From positions 1 through 64,000 of the forward strand of contig JADLAT010000006.1 in the NCBI GenBank assembly GCA_020848095.1: 64,000 nt of DNA, in the 5' to 3' direction. This stretch comes from Alphaproteobacteria bacterium (GTDB lineage Bacteria > Pseudomonadota > Alphaproteobacteria > Micavibrionales > Micavibrionaceae). The translations under genes and the position numbers were made by a program. Under the pieces are notes generated by a model. The model worked only from the letters and a program-made list of their open reading frames with translations. It did not search any database and had not been told where the DNA came from. Positions 46,386-54,611 of the stretch are shown piece after piece (within the stretch, counting starts at the first letter, position 1; the number at the start of each line of letters is the position of its first letter).

Positions 46386-46455
46386 AAGGCTTGCCTTTAC
46401 AGTGCTTTTCTATACATATAAAACCCTTGATCTTCAATTAAAAATGGAAATTCAT

Positions 46456-47457
46456 ATGTCTAGCCCCGTACTTGGCGTTGTCGCCGTTGGAAATGCTCTG
46501 GTCGATGTTCTTGCCCAAACCAGCGAGGATTTCATCCTCCAGCAAAACGCGCAACACGGCATGGAAAAAGGGGCAATGACCCTGATCGATGAGCCCCGCG
46601 CTCTGGCGCTTTACGAACAGATGGGCCCCGGCGTGGAAAGCTCCGGCGGATCCGCAGGCAACACAATGGCCGGCTTTGCCTCCTTCGGCGGCAAAGGCGC
46701 GTTTATCGGCAAAGTTGCCAACGATGACCTTGGAAAGATTTTCCAGCATGACTTACGGTCTCTGGGCATTGAATTTACGACCCAGCCTTTGATAATCGGC
46801 GCAAAAACCGGGCGCTGCCTTATTCTCGTAACACCGGACGCACAGCGCACAATGAACACTTATCTGGGTGCCAGTGTGGAACTGGGCGCGGATGATATTG
46901 ACGAAGAACTGATCGCCAGTGCCGCCATCACCTATCTTGAGGGGTATCTCTTTGACCGTGATCAGGCCAAACAGGCCTTTATCCGCGCAGCCGAGCTGGC
47001 CCATAAAAACAACCGCCGTGTTTCCCTGACCCTTTCCGATCCGTTCTGCGTTGATCGCCACCGCTCGGATTTCCTCAATCTTGTGGAAAATCATGTGGAT
47101 ATCTTGTTTGCCAATGAAGAGGAACTCAAATCCCTGTTCATGCAAAATGACTTTGAAAATGCCCTGAACGCCGTGAGCAAGAATGTCGAAATCGCCGCCA
47201 TAACGCGCAGCGAAAAAGGCGCGGTTATCCTTGCGAATGGCCAACGCACATCTATCGAGGCTGCACCTGTGACGCAAGTCGTGGACACCACGGGCGCAGG
47301 CGACCAATTCGCCGCCGGTTTCCTTTACGGCTTCACCGAAGGCAAAGACATTGAAACCTGCGGAAAACTGGGCGCGCTTGCCGCCGCCGAAGTGATCCAG
47401 CATATAGGCCCCCGCCCGGCAAGTGTTTTTGCAGAGTTGATAGGAAAAGCGGCTTAG
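46456..47457 (+). CDS. PfkB-family sugar/nucleoside kinase (adenosine kinase-like)
   Basis: 333 residues. GGSAGNTMAGFASFGGKGAF (about residues 64-83) is the substrate-binding Gly-rich motif, and DTTGAGDQFAAGFLYG (about 278-293) carries the catalytic Asp and anion hole. The alphaproteobacterial members with this start (VLGVVAVGNALVDVL) are usually called adenosine kinase; the substrate is not proven. ATG 46456 is chosen for GGAAA just upstream; ATG 46444 is an alternative. A terminator follows. Confidence 0.88.
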   Translation: MSSPVLGVVAVGNALVDVLAQTSEDFILQQNAQHGMEKGAMTLIDEPRALALYEQMGPGVESSGGSAGNTMAGFASFGGKGAFIGKVANDDLGKIFQHDLRSLGIEFTTQPLIIGAKTGRCLILVTPDAQRTMNTYLGASVELGADDIDEELIASAAITYLEGYLFDRDQAKQAFIRAAELAHKNNRRVSLTLSDPFCVDRHRSDFLNLVENHVDILFANEEELKSLFMQNDFENALNAVSKNVEIAAITRSEKGAVILANGQRTSIEAAPVTQVVDTTGAGDQFAAGFLYGFTEGKDIETCGKLGALAAAEVIQHIGPRPASVFAELIGKAA

Positions 47458-47488
47458 GAATAAGCGCCAATTTGAAGAAAACGAACAT

Positions 47489-47518
47489 CTGCGCCCTCCA
47501 AAACGGCGCAGCTTTCTT
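47489..47518 (+). terminator. Probable terminator after the PfkB kinase gene
   Basis: A perfect 7-bp stem (CTGCGCC with GGCGCAG) and a 9-base loop are followed by CTTTCTTC, about 30 bases after the stop. Confidence 0.55.
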
Positions 47519-47613
47519 CATAATTATATAATTATCACGCATTACCCCCTTGAGCCAGAGGACGCTCTGGCATACACTCTGGCGCTGAAATAAGGACAGG
47601 CACTGTAAGAATC

Positions 47614-47859
47614 ATGGTTAAAAATGCAGCCATAGAGGCCTTAAGCTTTGAAGAAGCCCTTGGCGAGCTTGAGACCATCGTACGGACGCTGGAGACCGGG
47701 CAATCACCGTTGGAGCAATCCATCAATGCTTATGAGCGCGGCATTGCCCTGAAGAAACATTGTGAGACGCGGCTGCGCGAGGCACAGGCAAAAATTGAAA
47801 AAATCATGGTGGGCAAAGACGGCAATCTCTCCACCCAACCGTTAGACGAGAGCGAGTAA
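47614..47859 (+). CDS. xseB: Exodeoxyribonuclease VII small subunit
   Basis: 81 residues of the family pattern: LSFEEALGELETIVRTLETG, then LEQSINAYERGIALKKHCET and LREAQAKIEKI. Partners XseA (not in window). It ends 4 bases before ispA, the usual pairing. Confidence 0.95.
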   Translation: MVKNAAIEALSFEEALGELETIVRTLETGQSPLEQSINAYERGIALKKHCETRLREAQAKIEKIMVGKDGNLSTQPLDESE

Positions 47860-47863
47860 ACCA

Positions 47864-48775
47864 ATGGCCCCATCCCCACGCGACGCCGGCCCCGAACTGC
47901 AAAACGCCATGACCGAAGTGGCCGATGCGGTCAACCGCACCATAGAACGCCTGCTGCCGGAGACAGACCTGGCCGAGGCGCGTTTATTTAACGCCATGCG
48001 TCATGGTACATTAAGCGGCGGCAAGCGCCTTCGCCCCTTTCTGGCTGTACAGGCCGCCTTTCTTTTTAACGTACCCTCCGCGCGCGCGCGCCGCGTAGCC
48101 GCCGCCATTGAGTTCGTGCATTGCTATTCCCTGATCCATGACGACCTTCCCGCGATGGACAACGCCTCTCTACGGCGCGGGCAGCCCACGGTTCACAAAA
48201 AATTCGATGAAGCCACAGCCATTCTGGCTGGCGATTCGCTGCTTACGCTGGCCTTTGAAATCCTCTCGGAGCCAGAAACCCATGAGGACCCGCGCGTGCG
48301 CTGCGAACTGGTCCGCGCACTGGCGCAAGCCGCGGGCGGTCACGGCATGGTCGGCGGGCAAATGCTTGACCTGATCGCCGAAGAAGAAGCCTTCGATCTG
48401 GGAACGATTTCCCGCCTTCAACGCATGAAAACCGGAAAACTCATGGCTTTTGCAGTTGAGGCCGGCGCCATTCTCGGCAAGGCCGGAGATCCGCAGCGCA
48501 AGGCCTTGTGCAATTACGCACATGATCTGGGACTGGCATTTCAGGTCACAGACGATATTTTGGACGTGGAAGCCGATCCGCAGGACACCGGCAAGGACAC
48601 CCGTAAGGATGAAGCCGCCGGCAAAGCCACCTTCGTTTCAACCATGGGCAAGGAACAGGCCCGTGAGCGCGCTGAGATGCTGGTCAATCAATCCGTTGCG
48701 CATCTGAAAATCTTCGAAGGCAGAGCCGATATGCTTAAAGAGCTGGCCTATTACGTTCTTAAACGCCGCGCATAA
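47864..48775 (+). CDS. ispA: Farnesyl/geranyl diphosphate synthase
   Basis: Chain-elongating polyprenyl synthase. The first Asp-rich motif is HDDLPAMDNASLRRG (DDxxxxD, bacterial farnesyl type), the second is TDDILDVEAD. GGKRLRPFL binds diphosphate. 303 residues. Coupled to xseB. Feeds isoprenoids made through dxs, which is elsewhere in this window. Confidence 0.94.
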   Translation: MAPSPRDAGPELQNAMTEVADAVNRTIERLLPETDLAEARLFNAMRHGTLSGGKRLRPFLAVQAAFLFNVPSARARRVAAAIEFVHCYSLIHDDLPAMDNASLRRGQPTVHKKFDEATAILAGDSLLTLAFEILSEPETHEDPRVRCELVRALAQAAGGHGMVGGQMLDLIAEEEAFDLGTISRLQRMKTGKLMAFAVEAGAILGKAGDPQRKALCNYAHDLGLAFQVTDDILDVEADPQDTGKDTRKDEAAGKATFVSTMGKEQARERAEMLVNQSVAHLKIFEGRADMLKELAYYVLKRRA

Positions 48776-48887
48776 ACGCATCTTGATAGATACATAAAAT
48801 ATTTTCTTCATCACAGATGGGGACAAATGCGGCACTGCGGCAAAACGCCGCTTGCCCGTTACAACTCCCGCCGCTATAGCTATAGCC

Positions 48888-49424
48888 ATGACTATACATA
48901 TCGAAACCCCGCGCCTGATTCTGCGGGAATGGAAAGAATCAGACCGCGCCCCCTTCGCCAGCATCAACCAGGACCCTTTGGTCATGGAACACCTCCCGCG
49001 CGCACTGGATGAGAAAGCCAGCAACAAGCTGGTAGATCGATTTCAAAAAAACATAAAGGAAAACGGCTACGGCCTTTACGCCATTGAACGCAAGGAAGAT
49101 GGGGAATTTGTCGGCTTTGCCGGATTGGAAAAAGTCCCCTTTGATGCTCATTTCACCCCGGCGGTAGAAATCGCCTGGCGACTCGATTACGAATATTGGG
49201 GACAGGGTTACGGCATGGAAACCGGAAAAGCCATTCTGGATCACGCTTTTAACAAGCTCGGCATGAAAGAAGTTGTGGCCTTCACCGTCCATGACAACGC
49301 CCGAACGATTAGCCTGCTTGAAAAACTGGGCATGAAGCATGATACGGAGGGAGATTTCGACTATCCCGGCCTGCGTAAGGGGCACCCTTTCGGACGTTTT
49401 GTGCTCTACCGCGCTCATAAATAA
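48888..49424 (+). CDS. GNAT acetyltransferase (RimJ/RimL-like)
   Basis: 178 residues: IETPRLILREWKESDRAPFA (about 4-23), VEIAWRLDYEYWGQGYGMET (acetyl-CoA loop WGQGYG) and NARTISLLEKLGMKHD. The pattern fits ribosomal-protein N-acetyltransferases and relatives, but the acceptor is unknown. ATG 48888 is chosen because it starts the canonical fold; upstream in-frame codons lack a ribosome site. Confidence 0.88.
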   Translation: MTIHIETPRLILREWKESDRAPFASINQDPLVMEHLPRALDEKASNKLVDRFQKNIKENGYGLYAIERKEDGEFVGFAGLEKVPFDAHFTPAVEIAWRLDYEYWGQGYGMETGKAILDHAFNKLGMKEVVAFTVHDNARTISLLEKLGMKHDTEGDFDYPGLRKGHPFGRFVLYRAHK

Positions 49425-49563
49425 AAAATCTGTGCATTTTTTCACCGCCGCATGCCGCTCTCTGGACGGGCGGGCATTTATGCTTTAGGATAACTCCTGC
49501 CTGCCCCTGCACGATTCTGTGCTTTTTTCTGCTCTAAAATCCATCCGGACCGGAGAGAATTTC

Positions 49564-49824
49564 ATGTTTAAAAATATACGCTATCTGATATTGGCCGCCC
49601 CTCTCGCTTTAGGAGCTTGCGGTGAAGGCTGGGAAATGATCCGCACAGACACCATGGTCCCCTATGGCAACACCCGCACAGCAGGAACAGGCGTAGCCTA
49701 TGTTCTGGCAAAGATGCTCCCTGAAAAAGAGCTGAAGCTTGAACCCGCAGCGCCAGTTGCATCCGCCCCGCCACAACCGGAACCCGCCGCCGAAAAAACG
49801 TTCAAAGAATTACAGCTTAAGTAA
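49564..49824 (+). CDS. Small lipoprotein, 86 residues
   Basis: Signal peptide with lipobox ALGAC (Cys about residue 19). The short mature part is Pro/Ala-rich toward the C-terminus (APVASAPPQPEPAAEKT). No domain recognised. GGAGAG lies 6 bases before ATG 49564. It ends 3 bases from the end of the convergent XRE regulator gene. Confidence 0.75.
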   Translation: MFKNIRYLILAAPLALGACGEGWEMIRTDTMVPYGNTRTAGTGVAYVLAKMLPEKELKLEPAAPVASAPPQPEPAAEKTFKELQLK

Positions 49825-49827
49825 AAA

Positions 49828-50487
49828 CTACAGCGCATCTTTTCGCAGAACATTCGCCTTTTGATCTGCGCCCGAGAGATTCCAGAGATACTCAAACCGC
49901 CGCCGCTCTGCCTGCTGCGCCTCTGCGCTGGAAATGATAACAATCATTGCTTGATCCCAAAGCTCAAAGGCCACTTTCGTGCCATAAATAAACGTCGAAA
50001 AGCACGCCTGCGAATGACCAGAGAGGACGGATACGCTTTCCTGCATTGCGCCTAAAGCCCCCACCTCACCCGGTGCACTTAAAATACGCTGGGTAATCTT
50101 ATATTTTTCAAGCGTTTCCGTGTGAGCCAAAAGCGTCTTGGGAGAAAGCCGCGCCGTAACATCAGAGGCCACGTTAGCAATCAAAACATCTCCGCCCCCC
50201 TTACGAAGAACCTCGTTCATATCATCAAACAAACGATCCAGCGCATCAGCACCTCTCAAAATGCTTACATGCTCCGAGCGCCGCCGCAGCCCATCCCGTT
50301 CTAGAAACTCAATATCGGCGCTCTCAAAAGCCATACGGATGGCGCGCAGAGATTCCGCCTTGATATCGGAATGCCCCTTCTCAAAATTATTAATGGCCGT
50401 CTTCGAAAGGCCGGATGCATCTGCCAGATCCTGTTGAGTCCACCCCAAAACCCCGCGCGCACCACGGCACTGCTCAATGGTGATCAT
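49828..50487 (-). CDS. XRE-family transcriptional regulator
   Basis: 219 residues. Cro/CI-type HTH at about residues 8-60 (GWTQQDLADASGLSKTAINN, then FEKGHSDIKAESLRAIRMAF), with the ending DIEFLERDGLR often seen in short alphaproteobacterial XRE proteins. The C-terminal 150 residues form a second domain (LDRLFDDMNEVLRKGGGDVL, ERRRFEYLWNLSG) that may sense a ligand. GGGAGGA lies before ATG 50487. Divergent from a 61-residue gene, with repeats between that may be its operator. Confidence 0.85.
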   Translation of the reverse strand: MITIEQCRGARGVLGWTQQDLADASGLSKTAINNFEKGHSDIKAESLRAIRMAFESADIEFLERDGLRRRSEHVSILRGADALDRLFDDMNEVLRKGGGDVLIANVASDVTARLSPKTLLAHTETLEKYKITQRILSAPGEVGALGAMQESVSVLSGHSQACFSTFIYGTKVAFELWDQAMIVIISSAEAQQAERRRFEYLWNLSGADQKANVLRKDAL

Positions 50488-50531
50488 GTCAATAATTCCT
50501 CCCAAGCCTGACAGCATCATAAAACGACACG

Positions 50532-50613
50532 TATAAAAGTCAAATACAATTGAATAAAAAACTTGCAAAAGATGATTTGGTTGAATAAAAGAAGACCAAA
50601 GCCTACTTTTATA
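50532..50613. promoter_or_regulatory. Repeat-rich divergent regulatory region
   Basis: A perfect 9-base inverted repeat (TATAAAAGT at 50532-50540 and ACTTTTATA at 50605-50613) flanks two direct copies of TTGAATAAAA at 50550-50559 and 50581-50590, 31 bases apart (about three helical turns). Such spacing suits cooperative binding by the neighbouring XRE protein. Function is inferred. Confidence 0.4.
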
Positions 50614-50636
50614 AAACAAAAGAATATGGGGAAAAG

Positions 50637-50822
50637 ATGTCAAAAACAAAACTATGTCAAAAACTAACCATTGAACGCTGCCGTCTATATGTCGCTCAAC
50701 TTTGCGCAGCGGCTCATTTAGAAAACGAATACAAAGGGGGAAATCCGGAAATGGAAATGTTAAACGGCCTGATCTCTCACCTAAATCGGGACCTTGGGAT
50801 ATTGGAAACATTATCAGAGTAA
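50637..50822 (+). CDS. Small protein, 61 residues, divergent from the XRE gene
   Basis: Helical, Cys-containing small protein (LTIERCRLYVAQLCAAAHLE, then GNPEMEMLNGLISHLNRDLG). No known family. GGGGAAAAG precedes the ATG. Placed head to head with the XRE regulator and closed by a terminator, it is probably that regulator's target. A toxin-antitoxin pair is possible but there is no specific sign of it. Confidence 0.6.
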   Translation: MSKTKLCQKLTIERCRLYVAQLCAAAHLENEYKGGNPEMEMLNGLISHLNRDLGILETLSE

Positions 50823-50850
50823 GTAAGGTGGAAAAAACCAGCAATAAAAA

Positions 50851-50873
50851 ACGCCGCTTATAAAAAGCGGCGT
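50851..50873. terminator. Bidirectional terminator
   Basis: A perfect 8-bp stem (ACGCCGCT with AGCGGCGT) and a 7-base loop, with an A run on one side and CTAATTTT on the other, lies between the convergent small gene and the histone-like gene and can serve both. Confidence 0.8.
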
Positions 50874-50898
50874 CTAATTTTATCTCTTAAGATAGATT

Positions 50899-51351
50899 TT
50901 ATTTTTTAGCAGCAGACTTTTTAGCAGCCGCCGCTGGCTTCTTAGCCGCCTTTGGGGCTGCTTTTTTTACTGCCGTTTTAACAGCAGCCGTTTTAACAGT
51001 AGACTTTTTAGCAGCAGTGGCCGGTTTTTTAGCGGCAGCTGGCTTTTTGGCCGCTGCTGGTTTTTTAGCGGCAGCTGGCTTTTTAGCCGCTGCTGGCTTT
51101 TTAGCCGCTGCTGGCTTAGCGGCAGCCGTTTTTGCCGGCGCCTTTTTAACAGCAGCTTTAGTCGTTGCTTTCTTTACAAGAGGTTTTTTTGCAGCAGTCG
51201 CCGGCTTTTTAGCGGCAGCCTTTGGCGCAGCTTTCTTTACTGCTGTTTTGACAGCAGCCTTTTTAACGGTAGGCTTCTTCGCAGCAACAGCTGGTTTTTT
51301 AGCCGCAGTTGCTGGTTTCTTAGATGGTGCTTTTTTAATTGCAGTTGCCAT
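50899..51351 (-). CDS. Histone H1-like Lys/Ala-rich DNA-binding protein
   Basis: 150 residues, almost only Lys, Ala, Pro, Thr and Val, like the C-terminal tail of histone H1 and bacterial H1-like proteins. It is expected to bind and compact DNA. Residues about 80-110 hold a tandem KKPAAA repeat. Flanking units of VKTAVKKAAPKAA occur twice. ATG 51351 is chosen because GGAG lies 8 bases before it; ATG 51357 would be only 2 bases from that site. There is no folded domain. Confidence 0.88.
   Translation of the reverse strand: MATAIKKAPSKKPATAAKKPAVAAKKPTVKKAAVKTAVKKAAPKAAAKKPATAAKKPLVKKATTKAAVKKAPAKTAAAKPAAAKKPAAAKKPAAAKKPAAAKKPAAAKKPATAAKKSTVKTAAVKTAVKKAAPKAAKKPAAAAKKSAAKK
51033..51117 (-). repeat. 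18-base tandem repeat encoding KKPAAA
   Basis: Five to six copies of an 18-base unit inside the histone-like gene encode repeats of KKPAAA. Copies differ mainly at synonymous sites. Such in-frame repeats often vary in number between strains, changing tail length. Confidence 0.75.
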
Positions 51352-51540
51352 TTTCATTACTCCTGATAAACATTGTTGAAGATGAGATTGTAGAAGATAA
51401 GATTTAAAAGAATGTTTAATTGGGTACGCGCCGACCATTGCAGCCTGATTAGTGGGTACTTCGGCAACAATTGTACTTTGTTTTTGGAAACTCTCAAAAT
51501 ATTTTTTTGATTTTGTAAATTTATTTGATAAACCTAGCGC

Positions 51541-53160
51541 ATGATGACCGAAATAGATAAAGACACAGCACTCCAATGCAAAGCTTGGCCATTCGAAGAA
51601 GCGAAGGCAATTCTTGCAAGATTGCGCGCCGTAAATAAAGGTGAAATAAAAACGCCTAATAAGGGCTACATCTTGTTTGAAACCGGTTACGGCCCATCGG
51701 GATTACCGCATATCGGCACGTTTGGTGAGGTCTGCCGCACCACAATGGTGATGAGTGCCTTCCGTAGAATTTCAGATATCCCTGTAAAACTGATTTGTTT
51801 TTCCGATGATATGGATGGCTTGAGAAAAGTCCCCGATAACGTCCCCAATCGTGACCTTTTAAGTGAAAATATCGGAAAACCGCTCACACAGGTTCCCGAT
51901 CCCTTCGGCACGCATGAGAGCTTCGGCGCCCATAACAACGCCCGCCTTTGTGCTTTTTTAGATCAATTCGGTTTTGAATATGAATTTATGAGCGCCACCG
52001 ATTGCTATACCTCCGGGCGATTTGATGAAACGCTTTTATTGATGCTCAAACATCATGAGGAAATTCGTCAGGCCGTTTTGCCTATTTTAGGGGCCGAGCG
52101 CGCCGCGACCTATTCGCCCTTCCTGCCCATCTCACCAAAAACCGGCATGGTGCTTCAGGTTCCAATACTGGAAACAAATCTCGAAAAAGGAACCATCGTT
52201 TTTGAAGATGAAGACGGCACACGAACCGAACAACAGGTCACAGGCGGCAAGGTCAAGGCACAATGGCGTGCCGATTGGGCCTTACGCTGGTTTGCGATGG
52301 ATGTCGATTACGAAATGGCGGGCAAGGATCTCGTCACCGCCGCCGACATTTCTGCAAAAATCGTTCAGATTCTAGGGGCCCGCCCACCCGCCGGATTCCG
52401 CTATGAGCTGTTTTTGGACGAAGACGGCAAAAAAATCTCTAAATCCAAAGGCAACGGTCTTTCGATGGAAGACTGGCTAAAATATGCGCCGCATGAATCG
52501 CTGGCCTATTATATGTATCAACGCCCGACTTCGGCCAAAAAACTCTATTTCGATGTTATTCCAAAGGCCATTGATGAATACATCACCTTTGCACAAAAAC
52601 TGCCTGATATGACTCCGGATAAAAAACTGGAAAATCCAGTCTGGTACATCCATGACGGCGCGGAGCCCGAGGCGCGAAACACCCCGATCAATTTTGCCCT
52701 GTTGCTCAATCTGGTTAATGCCGCCAATACAAACAACCCGGAGATACTCTGGACGTTTATTCAGCATTACAATAAAGGCACAACCCCGGAAAACGCGCCA
52801 TTCCTGAATCGCCTGGTGGAATACGCTATCCGCTATTACGAAGATTTTATTCTGCCCGCCAAACAATACCGTCTGCCCACCGCACGCGAACAAGCCGCCT
52901 TGGAAAGCCTTGCCGGTAAACTGGAAAATATTGCGAGCGACCTGAGCGGTGAAGAATACATGACCGAGGTTTTCAGCGCCGGAAAAGACAACGGGTATGA
53001 AAAGGATGAATTGCGCCTCTGGTTCCAGGCCATCTATGAAATATGCCTGGGGCAATCTCAAGGCCCGCGTTTTGGCTCTTTTATTCAGCTCTACGGTCCG
53101 GCAGACACGGCTTCCCTCATCCGCAAGGCGCTGAGCGGCCAATTTGCCAAGGCCGCATAA
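51541..53160 (+). CDS. lysK: Lysyl-tRNA synthetase, class I
   Basis: Archaeal-type class I LysRS, found in many alphaproteobacteria in place of class II LysS. The HIGH-type motif is in GPSGLPHIGTFGEV (about residues 50-63) and the KMSKS-type motif is KKISKSKGNGLS (about 298-309). The C-terminal helical anticodon-binding region follows. 539 residues, complete. It stands alone, downstream of and divergent from the histone-like gene; the AT-rich 190 bases between carry both promoters. Confidence 0.96.
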   Translation: MMTEIDKDTALQCKAWPFEEAKAILARLRAVNKGEIKTPNKGYILFETGYGPSGLPHIGTFGEVCRTTMVMSAFRRISDIPVKLICFSDDMDGLRKVPDNVPNRDLLSENIGKPLTQVPDPFGTHESFGAHNNARLCAFLDQFGFEYEFMSATDCYTSGRFDETLLLMLKHHEEIRQAVLPILGAERAATYSPFLPISPKTGMVLQVPILETNLEKGTIVFEDEDGTRTEQQVTGGKVKAQWRADWALRWFAMDVDYEMAGKDLVTAADISAKIVQILGARPPAGFRYELFLDEDGKKISKSKGNGLSMEDWLKYAPHESLAYYMYQRPTSAKKLYFDVIPKAIDEYITFAQKLPDMTPDKKLENPVWYIHDGAEPEARNTPINFALLLNLVNAANTNNPEILWTFIQHYNKGTTPENAPFLNRLVEYAIRYYEDFILPAKQYRLPTAREQAALESLAGKLENIASDLSGEEYMTEVFSAGKDNGYEKDELRLWFQAIYEICLGQSQGPRFGSFIQLYGPADTASLIRKALSGQFAKAA

Positions 53161-53313
53161 CATCATAAAAACCCCACGAGAATACAATCATATAAAATTT
53201 ACATAAAATTTTAAGCAAATTTTCGAAAAATTAACCTTTTCCATGATAATCTGAAGATACAAGGCGAATTACGCGCCGCCCAAGGCCCACAAAAACGAAA
53301 CGGGATACAAAAT

Positions 53314-53820
53314 TTGTTCGGAAAATCACTCTATAGAAAGACCGATAAAATCCTTGAGCGCCTCAAGGAATTTGAAATGTTTTGCATGGGGGAAAAATAT
53401 CTCACGCCAGAAAAATTTACATCCCTGAACAAGGAACTATCAATCAGCACGATCATGCATATCGGCAAGCACCGGTATAAAACCCTACCGGACGGCGATC
53501 ACTTTTTCTGGACAGATCTTGATAATCGCGAACACGATTTGGGCATCGCCGACGACTTAAACATCTTTCAGGAATGCCCCGGTTTTCACAAAACCAGAAC
53601 ACATGCTTTGGGCAATACGGACGTTGTCGAAACACGTATTGTTGATATTCCCTCCTCGCGGCGTCAGGCCACCATGGTCGTCATGAAGGACGGCACCACA
53701 GGGATCGCACCGAATTATAAACTCGCGCTCCGCAATGCCGCGCTTAAACGGCATCTCAAAACCAGTTTTAAAAACGCCAGCGGCTGGAACATCTGGAAAA
53801 AATTCTACGGCAATGCCTGA
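53314..53820 (+). CDS. Hypothetical protein, 168 residues
   Basis: Not recognised. Soluble and basic; segments include GKHRYKTLPDGDHFFWTDLD and RIVDIPSSRRQATMVVMKDG. The first usable start is TTG 53314 with GGGA 7 bases upstream; ATG 53377 is an alternative that would remove 21 residues. It ends 3 bases from the convergent nitroreductase. Confidence 0.6.
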   Translation: MFGKSLYRKTDKILERLKEFEMFCMGEKYLTPEKFTSLNKELSISTIMHIGKHRYKTLPDGDHFFWTDLDNREHDLGIADDLNIFQECPGFHKTRTHALGNTDVVETRIVDIPSSRRQATMVVMKDGTTGIAPNYKLALRNAALKRHLKTSFKNASGWNIWKKFYGNA

Positions 53821-53823
53821 GCC

Positions 53824-54504
53824 TCAAGCTTTACCACCTAAAGACAAATCACATCCGGCCTGCGGCAGATCAAATTTTTCTTGATCATACCTGTCCCCTT
53901 TCTCAAGAATTCCCCCCGCAGAAAAATAGTTCACGATAAGATCAAGATCGGGACGGTCACGCTCTTCCGGCATTTGCACCGGCGTGCCTATATAGATAAA
54001 CCCGGCAATATGATCCCGAAAATCAAGCCCGAAGGCCGCTTTCACATTCTCATCATAGCCGTACCATTCGGTAAGCCAGCACGCGCCAAAACCCGAAGCA
54101 TGTGCCGCCAAGGACAGATTCATACACACGGCCCCAGCGCTCAGAATTTGCTCCCAGAGCGGATTTTTTCCTTTGCGCGCACGTGAAACCACAGCCACAA
54201 CGACAGGCGCGCGCATGAAACGCTGCCGCTCTGCCTCTATTTTATCCACGCGCGCATCAGGATTAACCCTGCTATAGGCCGCCGCCAGAATATCTCCGGC
54301 CTCCTGCCGCGCTGCACCTTCAAAAACAATGAAGTACCACGGCACCATTTTTCCATGATCGGGCGTCCGCACCGCGCAACTCAAAATCGTATCCATCTGC
54401 ACTTTTGTTGGTCCGGGCGCTCCGATTGCATCGACTTTCACGCTCCTGCGCTTTTGCAAATACTCCAAAACCGCAGGACTGGGAGTCGCCGTAAAAATAT
54501 CCAT
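53824..54504 (-). CDS. Nitroreductase family protein (YdjA-like)
   Basis: FMN-dependent NAD(P)H oxidoreductase fold, 226 residues: RRSVKVDAIGAPGPT near residue 19, AVRTPDHGKMVPWYFIVFEG (FMN site), NLSLAAHASGFGACWLTEWY and HIAGFIYIGTPVQMPEERDR. These fit the small YdjA subgroup. Natural substrate unknown. Confidence 0.88.
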   Translation of the reverse strand: MDIFTATPSPAVLEYLQKRRSVKVDAIGAPGPTKVQMDTILSCAVRTPDHGKMVPWYFIVFEGAARQEAGDILAAAYSRVNPDARVDKIEAERQRFMRAPVVVAVVSRARKGKNPLWEQILSAGAVCMNLSLAAHASGFGACWLTEWYGYDENVKAAFGLDFRDHIAGFIYIGTPVQMPEERDRPDLDLIVNYFSAGGILEKGDRYDQEKFDLPQAGCDLSLGGKA

Positions 54505-54611
54505 AAAGAACCTTCTATGATTTCGCTGATGAACCTCTCTGGCAGGTTAGCCTGCCTGACCAAAAACGGCAAAAAAATTATCTATACCATTACCCCCGCT
54601 CCGCGCTTATT

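Noticed and set aside
51017..51379. Plus-strand open frame made of AGFLAA repeats
   Set aside because: It is the complement of the Lys/Ala-rich histone-like gene, has no start signal and is an artefact of composition.
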